Shown here: one piece after another, positions 25,901-39,700 of the stretch | How the letters are laid out: every line of letters begins with the position of its first letter | How positions within the stretch are numbered: the stretch's first letter is position 1 | DNA from: Diprion similis | Taxonomy: Eukaryota; Arthropoda; Insecta; Hymenoptera; Diprionidae | DNA: 64,000 bases | NCBI RefSeq assembly: GCF_021155765.1 | Contig: NC_060112.1 | Span: 27,333,501-27,397,500 of the forward strand | Direction of reading: 5' to 3' | Translations under genes and position numbers: made by a program | The notes under the pieces: model-generated | Databases searched by the model: none | Told to the model about the DNA's origin: nothing | What the model saw: only the letters and a program-made list of their open reading frames with translations

Positions 25901-27047
25901 CGCAATTAAACGAACTTGTAAATGTCGAGTATTCGGTATCATATATTTTAACACTGCAAATGAAAGAGAAATTAATGAATGATTGTCTAATGATTAGCAA
26001 GATGGTCAAAACATGTTGGAATTTATATATGATCCCACATCGAACCTTGGAATTCCTTTTGATCCGCACCCAATTAAAATTTCTTTTTCTTCCTGATCAC
26101 CCCAAGCCATTGTTGTAATTTCTTGATCATCTGTTATAGCTATAAGACTTTGTATGTTCTTTGTAATACATGTCTTTTCATTAACTTTCAGCCCTGTAAA
26201 AAAGATAAGAAACTGATTACTTGAAAATGTAGTATGTACATCTACAGTTGTATATTTTTGACTGATTCAAGGTCACCCATGATGTCTACTACGCATAATG
26301 AATGAATGGTAACAGATAATTTCGATAGCTTTGATTAGGTCAAAATTCACCTTCGTAAGGTGTACCATGCAGTTTACTGGGGTACTTGAGCTGTGCCATG
26401 AAGTCAGATAAGTATTCGCGCACCGGAACAACTTTATACGAGAGGCTCTATGACTGGATGCGAGTGATACAAAACTAGTAACAAATTTGCTTTCCACAAA
26501 CAGTGTCACATATACCTAGTACATTTAGGAACCTTCTATAGGTACTACACACCCCGCAGCATAGTTCATATTTCTTGTTTCCCATATAAACAGGATACAA
26601 TAATTTGTAATACCTTTAGCAATAGCATAATAAGAGGCCGTATGAATAGCCATTGGAATGATTTTATTGCCGAGTATAAAAAGTCTTTCAGATGAGTATC
26701 AAAAGCTAGCATGCGTCCGCATAACCAATAATTTTCAAATTTTTTCGTTCGTATGACTTTACGAGGGAATGTGTCAAATGCGTGTGAGGCAAGCCATAAG
26801 AATTCAGAAAATGTGTTCGCTAGTTGGAAAAAGTATGGATAGCATTTTTGCACACTAATGTGACATTTACTATTTAAAACCAATCCACTTTTAGGCACGT
26901 TGCTAATAACATGTTCTCATCACAGCCAACGTAACCTAATCCTAACCTAGTCTACGGTAAACATGGCCCGGGTGTAGTTTGGACGATACCTTTGAAGGCG
27001 CCAGTCGTTCCGCCAACGAAAACGTTCAAGTCTTCTCTGTAGCTCAT
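22997..27047 (-). CDS. WDR74: WD repeat-containing protein 74 (60S ribosome biogenesis)
   Basis: Homologue of WDR74/yeast Nsa1, a nucleolar WD40 propeller acting in pre-60S ribosomal particle maturation. Exons on the minus strand: 27047-26990, 26193-26046, 25953-25858, 24631-24325, 24246-24146, 23315-22997. Phases agree throughout and give 342 aa, slightly shorter than the human protein (385). Recognisable segments: N-terminal VFVGGTTGAFKG; MAWGDQEEKEILIGCG; ITAVETGHVKLWRYDES; NALKLFDLEKQEKVF; MPVWVSDLIFLP; VRLYDPRSTQRRPLI; VVVGSGKGRMNLIDLRSPG; SLDRHLRIHHLETKQLL. The order and the DPRSTQRRP motif are diagnostic of this family. ATG 27047 gives the expected short first exon. The gene is divergent from XRN1. 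Introns carry a cagggtgt-type MITE (23655-23984) and a foldback (25231-25664). Confidence 0.93.
23655..23984. mobile_element. cagggtgtctactg MITE, about 330 bp
   Basis: Terminal inverted repeats cagggtgtctactg and cagtagacaccct bound an AT-rich interior without a coding frame. The interior also shows inverted words (attccagg/cctggaa-like). It lies in the last WDR74 intron and has the cagggtgt end also seen at 53827. Confidence 0.75.
25231..25664. mobile_element. Foldback element in WDR74 intron
   Basis: Arms 25231-25311 and 25584-25664 are inverted copies. gatgatccccagttgacggt is repeated as its exact complement, and aaatcatttcctcccaaaaa is matched by the complement of tttttgggaggaaatgattt. 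The spacer is about 270 bp and AT-rich. Confidence 0.75.
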
Positions 27048-27341
27048 TCTAAGGAAATCACGTATAAATTTGGCAGTAATTAACAGTCCTTATCAGTTCG
27101 TCACTCTCGTTTGTACTGTGGAGCAAACTTGTATTTGTCCCATTCGACAGTAGTCAGTACACGCCAGTACACGCCATGGTGGAAGGAATATACGGTGTGC
27201 TTATAACGACTGCTTCGTTCTCTAAAAAAGTTTCTCTCTCATATTATCCATTGGGAGAATAAAAAATCATATCAATCACTGGAATTCCCTAGAATCTGTA
27301 GAGAATTCTTGTTACAATGTTGGAATCTTGGAAAGAGTGTG

Positions 27342-27349
27342 TGACGTCA
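27342..27349. promoter_or_regulatory. CRE/ATF-like palindrome in WDR74-XRN1 promoter
   Basis: The perfect TGACGTCA octamer lies about 295 bp upstream of the WDR74 start and 393 bp upstream of the XRN1 start. Its 17-base context recurs with one mismatch upstream of IPO13 (50715-50731). Known family: bZIP (CREB/ATF) binding site; function here is inferred. Confidence 0.5.
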
Positions 27350-27428
27350 GAGCGGCTATAGCATCCGACCGGAACGTCCGTATGTTTCATTGCTTATGAC
27401 TATTCCCTAACATTAGTACCAACTAACC

Positions 27429-27561
27429 GGGTGCATTCCGAAATTAGCTTACAGCGCTCAAAGCTCCCCAGGACAGAGGCAAAGCGACCCACAAACTCGC
27501 CGGCACAAAAGAGATAAAAGATTGTTGACAGCACTGAGAGCTAATTTCGGAACGCACCCTC
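27429..27561. mobile_element. 133-bp hairpin MITE-like element
   Basis: The ends are imperfect inverted repeats: gggtgcattccgaaattagc on the left, and the complement of gctaatttcggaacgcaccc on the right. The spacer is about 70 bp. The arms pair over roughly 30 bp with few mismatches. Short size and terminal inverted repeats suggest a non-autonomous DNA transposon. It sits in the shared WDR74-XRN1 promoter. No clear target duplication seen. Confidence 0.6.
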
Positions 27562-27741
27562 AGTCCCTAGCCAGCTTCAGTTCACAAACAGTAAGCATTT
27601 AGTCAACACACGGTTATGTTCCACGTCTTCTGCACTTTTATCAACATAAAATACATTTATATGAACCATTAAAGTGATATTCAAGTCCACTAGCTGAAAG
27701 TTCACGATTGATACTAATTTAGTACCTCGTAAGGTATAAAA

Positions 27742-30700
27742 ATGGGCGTACCAAAATTCTTCAGGTATATGAGTGAAAGATATCCATGTCTCAGCGAGGT
27801 TGTCAGGGAATATCAGGTGTGTACATACAAGTTTATAATTGTTCGTTTATGATGCTCTTACGAAATCACAATATTGAACCACATCTATACATGTATACTT
27901 ATTATCTCTCGAACGAAATGAATGAGACATAGCTGTTCTCGTGCTGTCACAAATATCGTAAGTCTTCTTTTTAAGGAGCCTATTTTCCAAAAAAATTGTT
28001 TCGGTCTTTATTTTCACATACTAATGATCAGTTCATTCTACACCATATCCAAATGCCGAGATTACAAATACATTACAATACATGGTTCAATAAATTGGTC
28101 TGACACTTGCACACGATAACGATTCATGTATCAGACATCGCTGTTGACTCCAGTCATGTGAAAGTTCGTATTGCTTGAAATCTATCGCAGCGATCGAATA
28201 CTCTGCAGACCCTAGAGTACCTTTGCAACAGAATCTGTCACTCATAATCGAAGCTATTAAGTTTGTATCAGGCATATTACAGATTTGTGAGGTTGAAGTT
28301 TCGTAATATTAACGTAGCGATGAATATTGTAGAAAAATCTATGTTCTACAAACTGAGAGATGATAAAAATTCAGCGACATGTAATAAAGTAAAAGATATG
28401 TTACAAACGCAACTTTTTTGAAGTCATTCTGAACTTTCAAATTAAATATTATGTTGTCTAATATAATTTAGATGTTAATTGGCTAATATATGTATGAATT
28501 CCACAAAAATGGCATTAGCCTTCTAAGACGAAAATTTACGTGCATGAAATGTAAAGCCGCAGTTCTTTGAAGAATGAGTTTTTTTGAAACATTCCTTGCA
28601 TGTACAATTTTATCGCTGGTCAAATTTTTTTTGTATCATACGAATCTTCACAAATTTTTATACTATAAAGGTAAACGTGAAAATACAAAAAATCCAACTT
28701 TCATCATAATCCTCCATTAATAATTTCGAGAAATAACAATTTGATTCAATAAAAAATAAATACTACTATAAGTATCGGACACAAGATCCTTACAGTTTGA
28801 TTTTAGCGTAATGAATAACAAATTTGTCTCCAACTACAACGAGTTGATAGCAATTAAATGCTCATTCATGAGATACTTCCAAATTGCTCCGAGACATTAA
28901 ACCACTGAAATTTGTAATTGCTTTCGTCAGTAAATCATGTTACACCTATAATCGGGTATTTTCATAAGTACTCTGAGATGAGTAAAGAAGACGCAGAACA
29001 GATGTGATGTAATTTATTCCACGAATGGCTGCAACTTATTGTCCTTGGACAGGAATATACTAGGTTTCAAATTTTACTCTGGTAGAGATGTCGGCAATCC
29101 AGGGTTTAACCTAAGAAAACACACTACAGTTTCACCAAAAAAGGACTTGATATTATAACAATTGCTTTCAATTTTCAGATTCCTGAGTATGACAATTTGT
29201 ACTTGGATATGAATGGCATTATTCACATATGTTCTCATCCGAATGATTTTGATCCCCACTTTCGTATATCGGAGGAAAAAATATTTCGGGACATATTTCA
29301 TTACATTGAAATATTGTTTCACATGATTCAACCACAAAAGCTATTTTTTATGGCGGTCGATGGTGTAGCGCCACGTGCTAAGATGAATCAACAAAGGGGC
29401 CGTAGATTTCGCTCGGCTAAAGAAGCTGAGGTCTTAGAAGCCAAAGCGAAGGAAAAGGGCGAAGTTCTTCCCAAGGAGGCAAGATTTGACTCCAATTGCA
29501 TAACACCAGGAACCGTATTCATGACACGTCTTAACGAGCAACTTAAATATTTTGTCACTTACAAAATAACAACGGACAAACTTTGGCAGAAATGCAAAGT
29601 GATACTGAGCGGACACGAGGTTACTGTATACTACTAGCTTTTTCTACAAATTTTCATACCAGATATCATGTCGAATAAATAATCCATATAGTATAGTGCA
29701 ATTGTGCTGAAATATTTTCAGTTGGAATTCTTATGATTTTCTGTCTTCTCTTGACAAGATCTAATATTTCCTCACCTAAAAATTTATTCCAGACACCAGG
29801 CGAAGGAGAGCACAAAATCATGGATTACATCAGATATATGAAATCTCAATCGAATTATGACAGTAATACAAGGCACTGCTTGTACGGTTTGGATGCTGAT
29901 CTTATAATGCTGGGTCTGTGCACACACGAACCTCATTTCTCCCTGCTAAGGGAAGAAATAAAGTTTGGAAGTAAACAGAAGCGAGTGTCCACGCCTGAGG
30001 AAACCACATTTTTTCTTCTTCATTTGTCAGTAATGCGAGAATATATAGAACATGAGTTTTCTTCGCTTAAGGATAAACTTTCATTTGACTATGACATTGA
30101 GAAAATTATCGACGACTGGGTACTAATGGGTTTCCTGGTTGGAAACGATTTTATTCCAAATTTGCCAAATTTACATATCGCTAACGGTGCCCTGCCGATT
30201 TTATACCTGGCCTACATGGAAGTGCTGCCTACTCTGGATGGTTGGTTCAATAATTCTGTTAACCAGTGAATTTAACTATTGTTTATCTCAATATGATATT
30301 AAATTTTCAGTTCCCTTGATTGACCTCATCGTCTATGACCGATCTAATAATCAATCGTAATCAAGCTTCTTTAATCATATCTACTGATACAACAATGCAA
30401 TGTCTTGCAGGGTACATAAACGAGGGCGGTACTTTGAAATTGGATCGCTTTGAAAAATTCATGGAACGTCTAAGTCGGGTGGATATCGAGCAATTTGCAG
30501 AGCATTATGCAGACTTAAAGTATTTTGAATCCAAGACCGGTCGGAGACCAAATGAAACGGAAAGGCACACTTATCACAATTCCGAAGATGTGTCAGAAGT
30601 GTCATCAAAAAATCTGGCAAATAAGGATTTGCAAGATTTGATTAAATCTACGGACGATATGGTATGTGACAACTGTTCTTAGAACGTGCAATCGCAAATT

Positions 30701-33700
30701 GGTGCTAATTATTATAAAGAATGCAGTTTTGCTTTTTCCTGTGTTTCATCACAGGAATTTCATACGAGTAACTGCATAGAATACTGTTGTACATTTGGTC
30801 CGAGCGTATATTTTGTTCCCCCATCACATTGGACTGACCTTTAGGGTCTTGTTATAAAATAGCAGAATTCATTTCTAGCTGGCTCGTTTACGCTAGGTTC
30901 TAACAAGTAAACCCTGTGAGATTTGGTGAAATATCATGTGCTTTTTTACGTACAGGTATTAAAAAACGCTGTTGAAAGTTGTATATTCGTTTTTTCAAGT
31001 AGTCTACCCATTTTGAGATTCTTTGTTTTCGCCGAAGATAGGCTAAAGATATGCTTAATATATACCCCGAGTGACAAAGTGGGATTATGTTTTGTTCAGT
31101 GGCTACTAAAACTTTTTGAAAATGAAAATAGGAATTTTTAAATTTCTTTTGTTAATTTAGATGTTTTTTCCCCTTTTGTACCCACTAATCAAAGAATGAC
31201 TTGGCTTTGTTACTTGGGTGATATGCTGCGCATATTTTCAGGCTATCTTAGAAGCGAAAACAAAGAAATTGAAAATGGGTGGAATACTTGAAAGATACAA
31301 CATATTACTATGTTTTTTAGTACCGCATTGAAGTCAGGTAGAAATGTAAGTATAATAGCTCGAAAGCGTGTCAAATCAGCTGTAATAAGAATCACAATAG
31401 ACAATTAAGCAGACTGCAGACAAAAATAGCTTTCCCCCACAAAAAACGTAGGCATGTGCCGTGGTAACAGGCTGGACGTAAAAAGCATTTCTATCACCTT
31501 TGCTAAGAAACCAACCCAATTGCACAGTTGCTGTTGGCTTGGCTTCGAGACTTATATCTATTAATAGTATAAAATACCTGATAGGGATGAAAATGGGTGA
31601 TGGTTCGTAATTATTAAAGGAATATTATTTCTTTCATCTGTTGATTGTAAATGTATTGTCAAACAGTTTTTGGGCCATTCCGATGAAGAAGAACCATTAG
31701 ACTTGGATGAAGATTCTGATAGCGACGTTTATAACATGGAATTTATCCAACACAAGCGTGACTATTATATGAACAAGTTGGAATATGAAAATGTCGACGC
31801 GTACGTATATCTGTTTATTTGGAAATACAAATTTGCTGGTGATTAATAATAATTTCTCGACGCCGCACTAACTCTGAGCTCTATGCTTATATTCGACTAT
31901 CTTAAAAATTTTTCAGAATAACAGTTTATTGCGACATATGATACGATTATCGAACGACAGATTACATTATTTTTAATTATAATTTAATAATTAGATGAAC
32001 AGAAGAATACGAACTTGATGAAAGATCTTGACATATTGCACTCTGTTATCGACAGTTGCGTAGAACATCTATTCTTCTACATTGATCGAGTGTTCATATT
32101 GACGGGTTTTAATAAATTAGGTGCCACTCACAAAAAAGTTGCGTTTCATTATTCCTGCTCAGCAGGTTGTCGTCGGTCTGTAAACTCTATAGGGTAACTC
32201 TATTAGGACCCCTTGTTATATCAATATCAATGATCATTTTGCATCAATTGAGGCGTATGACCATGATGAATAAATGACTTGTAATATTTCAGGAATGTAT
32301 TGAAATCGCAGGCTGAATGTTACGTTAGAGCAATTCAGTGGAATCTGAATTATTATTACAACGGGTGTTGCAGTTGGTCGTGGTATTATCCACATCACTA
32401 TGCGCCATATATTTCCGATATAAAAGGTTTTAAAGATTTGAAATTGGAATTTGACATGGGCCGACCGTTTCTACCTTTTCAACAGCTATTGGCAGTATTG
32501 CCAGCAGCCAGTAGATCATTACTACCAAAACCCTTTGAATCGTTAATGATCGGCGAACAGTCACCAATCATAGATTATTATCCAGCTGAATTCAAAACTG
32601 ACTTGAATGGCAAACGTCAGGAGTGGGAGGCCGTCGTTCTTATTCCATTCATCGAAGAAACAAATTTATTGGAAGGTAATCAAAAACCCTCCTATACTCC
32701 GAACGTAACAATATTATCCATGGTCCAATTATTCAGCCGATACATTGAATATACAATGATAAACGTCATTATTATTCAATGTCGTATTTGTATGCAAAAC
32801 GGGCGGTACGAGAAATTTTTTAGAAATATAAGTCACAGGGATGCTGTAAATGTTTGTCGAATCGGACCCCAAGGGTCTAGTTGCAATCTCAAGTGACCTG
32901 AAGGAGTCTGTGGAACAACTGTTCACAGTAGGCAATATGACGTTGGAGGAAATTACAACAAAAGCTGACAGCTTTGATGGTCATCAAGTCTTGCATTAGC
33001 ACACTGCTTATAATGTATAATGTGATGGTCAAAAAGTGGATCCTGCAAATGTGTGTAGCTTGAAAATCGACAATACTCTGACCGCTGAACGAAAACGTAC
33101 ACAGCTCGCCGATAGCTCTGCAGTTTGTGCGATTTAGATTATAATCCAATTTAATTACCCCACAAGTTTAAAATAATGGAATTGTAGCGAGGGTCTTCAA
33201 TTTTTGTATGTCAACCTTGCAACCACGAAAACCATTGAATTTGATTGAACCATTGGGCATTTCAACATCTATTATTTGCAAAGCCAAATTACCGAGCCTC
33301 TGTAGATGCTGCATAACAAAAATCTTTGCTGCAATGTACCCTTCAGTTCAAATACATACTAATTCCCATTAGGATTTTACCTCCAGATAGGTTCATTTTA
33401 TGCCGTTAACAACTTCATTCTCCACTTTGACTATAGAACCATGTAGTAAATGTATTGCTATCGATAGCATTTCTCGAGTGAACCAAACTTGCAAACGACA
33501 ATCTTACAGTTGCAGGTTCAAAAGCATAATTTTGTTGGATATATCGAATAAAATTAAAAATAAATGATTGAATAATTTTCAATACATCAATAAATGAAAA
33601 ATTTCAAAATGTTAAAACAGCAATGGAGCCGTGTTACGCTAAGCTAACATCTGAAGAAAAACAAAGAAATTCCCATGGGCCGATGTACGTTTATTACCAT

Positions 33701-36700
33701 ACCACAGAAAATTTGGGTTCATACGAAGCTCCTCAGTATTTTCCTAAATTGTCTACGAACCACGCAAAGCTTGAACTGATCAAGTGGGAAGATATCATTG
33801 TACGGAGAGAACAATTGGTAAAGGGATTATGTCCCGGCATAAGACTGGATGTTTACTTCCCAGGATTTCCAACGTTGAAGCACATTAAACACACAGCTGA
33901 ATTACGCAAAGCCAAGGTACTAAAAACCTTCCGCTTGAGCTTTTCGTGTGAAAAGAAAATCTGATAGAAATCACTTTATTAATACACGATAAATCATACT
34001 TGTTATGTCATACACAATGTGTCCGAATAAACGGTATTCCTGTTCTAGGTGAAAGTTTTCGAACAAGCGTCACGAAGTGAAAATATGATACTACAAATCG
34101 TGCCATCCGTTGAACAGAACTTGGCTGACCTGGCCGGCAAAATATTAGGAACGAGTATTTTTGTTTCTTGGCCGCATTTGGTCGAGGCACGTGTTGTCGC
34201 TGTATCTGATCGTGAGGTGAAATACACTTTGTCAGCTGATCGAAATGAAACTATAGTAAAAGAAGAGATGAGGGGGCCTCTTTCTGTCCAATGGAACCAG
34301 TCAAAGAGGGCGATTAGCGAGAAGTAAGTTCAGCACTCGGGATACGTATTATATACTCATTGCCTGTACTATTATTTTAATTCGCAACGTATCATTAATC
34401 GTATCTTTTGTAGTTACATGAATCGGTTGGGAATTGATGTAGGAGAGACGGATGTTTTAGTGCATGCGTGCTTGATGACCGGTAGACGATATATTTTTGG
34501 CACTCAAGGAAAATTGTCGTTGGAAAAACAATGGAGCGACATACCCTCAACCTTTGCGCTTCAGGCAACCGTTGGTGATATAACCGTACACGATGCTAGC
34601 TTTGTACAGTACAAAAACATTGGTGAAATATTTACACCAAAGAGCATATGTTTTATGCTGGGACACCCGCATTACGGAGCTATGGGCGAGGTAGGCTGAA
34701 AATGCTACGATGAAATGAAGCCATAACGAGTTTCGATAACTCCATCTCCCTTCAGATGACCAGTTGGTATTAAATTGTTACTATCAAATAGGTTTCGGAA
34801 GGTGGTACTAGTACGAAAACCGGCCGAGTCAAGTTAGCCATGTGGATTACTGAGGAGCCAAACTTGGATTTGTTAAAGCAATCACAATCGGACGCGAAAT
34901 CGCGCTATATGCACGGTAGTATAGCGGCTCAAAGACTGGGAATTAATAGCCACCTGCTGAGCCGCATCACTGGTTCTATCTACGTCATGCAAGGGCCAAG
35001 AGAGCAATTAGAAAATCCAAAGCGTAACTTGGGACTCAACTTGAAATTTAACAAGAAAAATGAAGAGGTACTTCATTCAAGTTTGATAATAAACCGATAA
35101 ATTTACCTTCAAACTATTGAAAACTGACTTTGAAGTATCGAACGGTTGATTTTTCAAATCACTTCAGCCTCTCGACCTTTGAATTCACTGCAGTAGATAA
35201 ATAGCGCATTTCCAGATGCTGGTCACACACAATCATTTATACTATACGATTATACGAATCATTGCATTTTTCAACATTTATTTATTTGTTCATTTACCTA
35301 TTTACTGAGTACATGGGTATGAACCCTGTGCATAATGCAGTTAATTCCGGTTAGCTGTACGAACAAAAAATTACCATAGAAATAGAGACTGTAAGAATAA
35401 CCAGTCTTGGAAAAATTAATCAAGTCTTTTCGTGAGTGATAATAACTAGCAATCGTGCAGTTACTAGTTTTTAATAGACTGATCTAATATAAATTTGAGT
35501 GGATAACGGAGCATGGCGAAGGAATCATACAGTATACAGTCGGACCTCGATTAGAGTACGATCGGATATCATGGTCAAAGGCTTTCACCATATCCGAGAG
35601 GTCCGATTGTAGTTGTATCTATGAATTACAATGAGAAAAACTGTTTCTTCAACGCTATCTTCAGTAGAGAAAAATTAATATTTTCTCTTGATCTCTGTTG
35701 TGCAAAAATTTTATCCTGCACTCGCAATCAGCATTACACGCTGTATTCATGAGAATTTTTTATTTCAACGCGATTTCTGTAACTCTTGCCAATTTTGTTC
35801 TAGGTGCCAGGTTATACGAAAAAAGTTAACGGTCAGTGGTTATACAGTACAAAGGCTGTCGACTTGATACGTGCTTACATGCGACAATTTCCTTTGTTAT
35901 TTGAAAAACTGGCAAGTAACGTGACGAATGACATCTACCATGAGGATGAGTTGTTTACAGAACCAGAGTGAGATGGGTTTTTGAAAAATTTATCAATTTC
36001 CAATTTCAGAAGAATTAAGGACACCATTCGCTGTACCTAAAATATATAATTATCAATGTAATGTAGGTCTATGACGGTGAATGCTGTATCATCTTGGTTG
36101 AAGGAACAACCGTTTTACAATGTCGAAAGCTGCAGCTGCGGAACCGAGAGTCTGGATTTTGAAGATGTTGAAGAAATAGAAAGAGTGGTGGATGCGTTTA
36201 TTGAATCCCAGAAAACTGCTCCCAACGGGAAGACCGTGATGATGCAAGTCAAGCCACATTTGTTGTTCAAGCCTAGTCTTCACATGGGTAACTTTCCTCC
36301 GGATGAAACTGCTCGACATAAAATTTATGACAGGATTGTCAGTGTCAGAGAAAGTTTCACCGTACCCCTTGGATATAGAGGTACAATTGTTGCGATACAA
36401 AGAACAGAAAAAATTTCCGATTCAATGTACGACATTGTATTCGACAAGGCATTCGTAGGTAAGATTTGCATCCGTCGTTTCACAAAATGCGTTATCCTCG
36501 TTATTTCAGACATAGGCATGTGTCACTTTGCACGTACACCATGTCATTTTGTGTAAAGTCTCCACAGGGGCTGTTGTAAACAAGCTGCGAGACGCGGATT
36601 GGGTATTTGCTGTAATAATAATATTAGCACGGCAAGCTCGCCGAAGCATTTTGACCACCCACACCAGATTCCGCCGGTTTGTTTACTACAGGTTCCCAAA

Positions 36701-39700
36701 GGCACTTTGGACACGATGACCCGGTCTGAATAAGAAGCCTTTTCACCTTTCAATATACCTAATTTAGGTGCGTTTTAATGATTGTGATTCCAGGAGGCTT
36801 ATCTTTGAACATGTGCTCAGCCAATCGCGGTTATAGACTAGCTCCTTCAGACTTCATAAACTTGTCCCACGGTTTCCGAGCTGAGAATGTCAAGTCAGGC
36901 AAATCAAATGTAGACACATCTGAGCCATTATCATGGAGGTCGCCCTCGAATTCCAAAAAACAGACCTCTCGTTCGAATACCAGTGCCTTTGCCTCTTTCA
37001 ACAGCCAGGGTGGCTTTGCCCCGGCATTTGTCAAGGGTCAAATGCAGTTTCCTGTATCGCCGATGAGAATAATGAAAAAAAACAATGATCAAACACAACT
37101 CAATCACCAAATTATTGCTGAACCAAATATCCAGGACAATGTCAACACTCAGACCAAAGTACGCAGAGCGATATCACAGGAACAATCAAATTCTAAGGTA
37201 TGAAATATAGATGCTTATTGTATAGTAACTGTATGAAATGATTAGGAACATGATTTCAAGCTTCTGCATTGAAGTTGGATCGAATGTGGGTCAGATATTT
37301 TTACCACTCGCAGGATCCGCTGTACTCGCATAGCTGGACCTTCCGGAGAATTACTATCATTTTACCCGTGTCGTGCTAGCAGTCGTCCCTGTGTCAGTGA
37401 TGCACTTTGAGCTTGCCCAATTTCGTATCCAATGTTCTAAAATTGACGTTCAGCTGGAAGGCATTTAACGTCTCTTGACAATTCTGAGTTAGCGCTCCCA
37501 TCTCCTTTCCCATAGTTCAGACATTGCGTGTAAATATCATACTGGCTACTTGTGTTCCTGCTTCGGGTGTTAGGTTGTCAGCTGTAATGTTCATTGATCA
37601 ATGCCGGCTTTGTTGTGGGAAATCGTACCACCTCTGTTCAAAATATACACTTGAGCAAATTTGGACATTCCATCTTTTAACACAGATTTGTACATTTGAC
37701 AGGAAAACTTTTATTGTTTTTTTTTTCACTAAAATTTTTGTCAATAACCGTGAGAAGCTCTTAATTACCATTGCAAGTTGAATTCTGTCGCTCAGAACAT
37801 TCAATCTGAGTTCAATATTTAAACTGGATTATAATTTTTGAAACCAGAATAATTTCATTACAATCGTTGTTAAAAGCTCATAGATACTATACATGTAGAT
37901 TCACACCTATATTCGTATTGCACACAGGTTGGAAATGAAACAGCACAGATTGTACAGGATGGTAAAAGACAATCTTTAGAAAGATCATCAGAGTTTCAAG
38001 CACTGTGGAACGAGTTACATCGGTTACAGGTAAGTTTTGTCGCGAGGTGCAACTGTTAACGATACCACTCAAATATCTTATCAGTGATATGCGCCTATTT
38101 AGAAGTCCAGTGGTTCAAACAGTCAGCAGAAATTACCAATGACACCGAATAGTGAATCGAAGGAAACACCAAGTACTGTGACCAATTCGGTGGGTTTGAT
38201 TTTCTTCTATAAGCTCTGTATACAAATTTTCTCTATTCGTTGAAGATTGGCAACTAACGGTATATATAAAATTCGTCAAAGTAAGTGAAAAATCTAACCA
38301 TTTCTGTTTGCCACTCAAGCAGCCAAGGGAAGCTCATACTTGGGTAAATACTAAAACTTAATTAGTGCCGTGTGAGCGGCTTCACAAGATGCGCTCAACT
38401 TCGCTCCAAATCTTACCCAAGCTGCCACTTCTCTAGATTTCTTTATACCGCAATATTGTTCTAAATAGACGTCACAATTTTTTTTTCAATTTCTCCATCG
38501 TCGTGTCTGTTGTTACCGTTTTTATTAAATTTGTTCGATTTTCAATTTTTTTTTCAATCACAAACTTTCACACCAAAATCAGTTTTACTTGAATTGTCAC
38601 AAATTATCCTCGTCAACATATCACCTTTTGCACCTTTGATATAATCATCCACGCCAGAGCACTAGGTAGATTTTCATATCTCGAGCAAATTTTCAAAACT
38701 TCATGCCATTCCGATTTAATTTTCGCTTTCTGTTTAAAGTCAAATATTATCTGTTTTTATTCTCTACTATTTATTACTCGTATTATTATTATTGTTTCTA
38801 TCATACCTTAGATTTTTCAATGTAACACCACTACAATTCTAGACCTGATAAACAAGAGTATCTCATAAAGAGAACGTGAAAGTTCTAAAATAAGTAGAAT
38901 AACGAAACACTTTCGTGAAATACAATAAAACACTATTTTGAACCATGATAAATGTGATCGGTGCATTTTTGAACTGTTGCGATTGCGATCAGTGCTAGAT
39001 CTTTGACTATATGTTTTCTGAAATTGCCCCGGTGAGATTGGAGAAAAGTTTAAGTATCTTCGAAAGTTAATTCCATTCACAGTGATGTCTAAATAATCTC
39101 GGAACTAGGTTTTAAGGCCTGTTGATTTTAAGCATATCCTTGGGTTGAGTATGGAATACCAGACATGCATGCGACAGCCAAAGACTAAATTTGAAAACAG
39201 AAGTAGTCTTGACTTTTATTATAACAATTATTAGAGTTTTCAAATCTGTAAACCGCATTTGGCGTTCAATTAGGTGAAGCGAGACACTCGTAAATGTGTT
39301 TATCAGCTAATATTGTCAAATTCGAAAAATTTGTATTGTAAAAACTGTATTGGATGCAAGACTGGCAACAACGTCGAGTATTTCTTCCACCTCGTAGAGT
39401 GTAGTGAAAAATGAGCAAGGAAATTGAAAATGGCCAGGGTCAGATATCGGTGGATGCGGTATTCGATGCGCCGTATGTCAGTTCCAGAAGTTCTCCAATA
39501 CTAACAAATTCATTAAGGTACGCTTCAACAACACTCGGAATTCGAGGTGTCGCATCTCTTCACAGATACAGCAGAGTGTACACGGAAACAAAGTTCGGCC
39601 TTTTAAACCCGAACACATGATGTTACATGGTGGAAAACCCTGTGACATAGCATAGTTCTTAGTTTCTTTTTTAGGTAACAATACCAATTCTCTAACAATA

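Larger units (their letters stand above)
27048..27741. promoter_or_regulatory. Shared divergent promoter region of WDR74 and XRN1
   Basis: This 694-bp interval separates the start codons of two divergently transcribed housekeeping genes, so both promoters must lie in it. It contains a perfect CRE/ATF palindrome TGACGTCA at 27342-27349 and a 133-bp hairpin-like insertion at 27429-27561. Transcription starts cannot be placed from sequence alone. Confidence 0.6.

Noticed and set aside
25528..26118. 196-codon plus-strand open frame
   Set aside because: It runs antisense over two true WDR74 exons (25953-25858 and 26193-26046) and an intronic foldback, so it is a shadow.
26930..26945. Short cctaatcctaacc run near WDR74
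   Set aside because: Resembles inverted telomere pentamers but is only two to three degenerate copies, which is too little to call an interstitial telomere.
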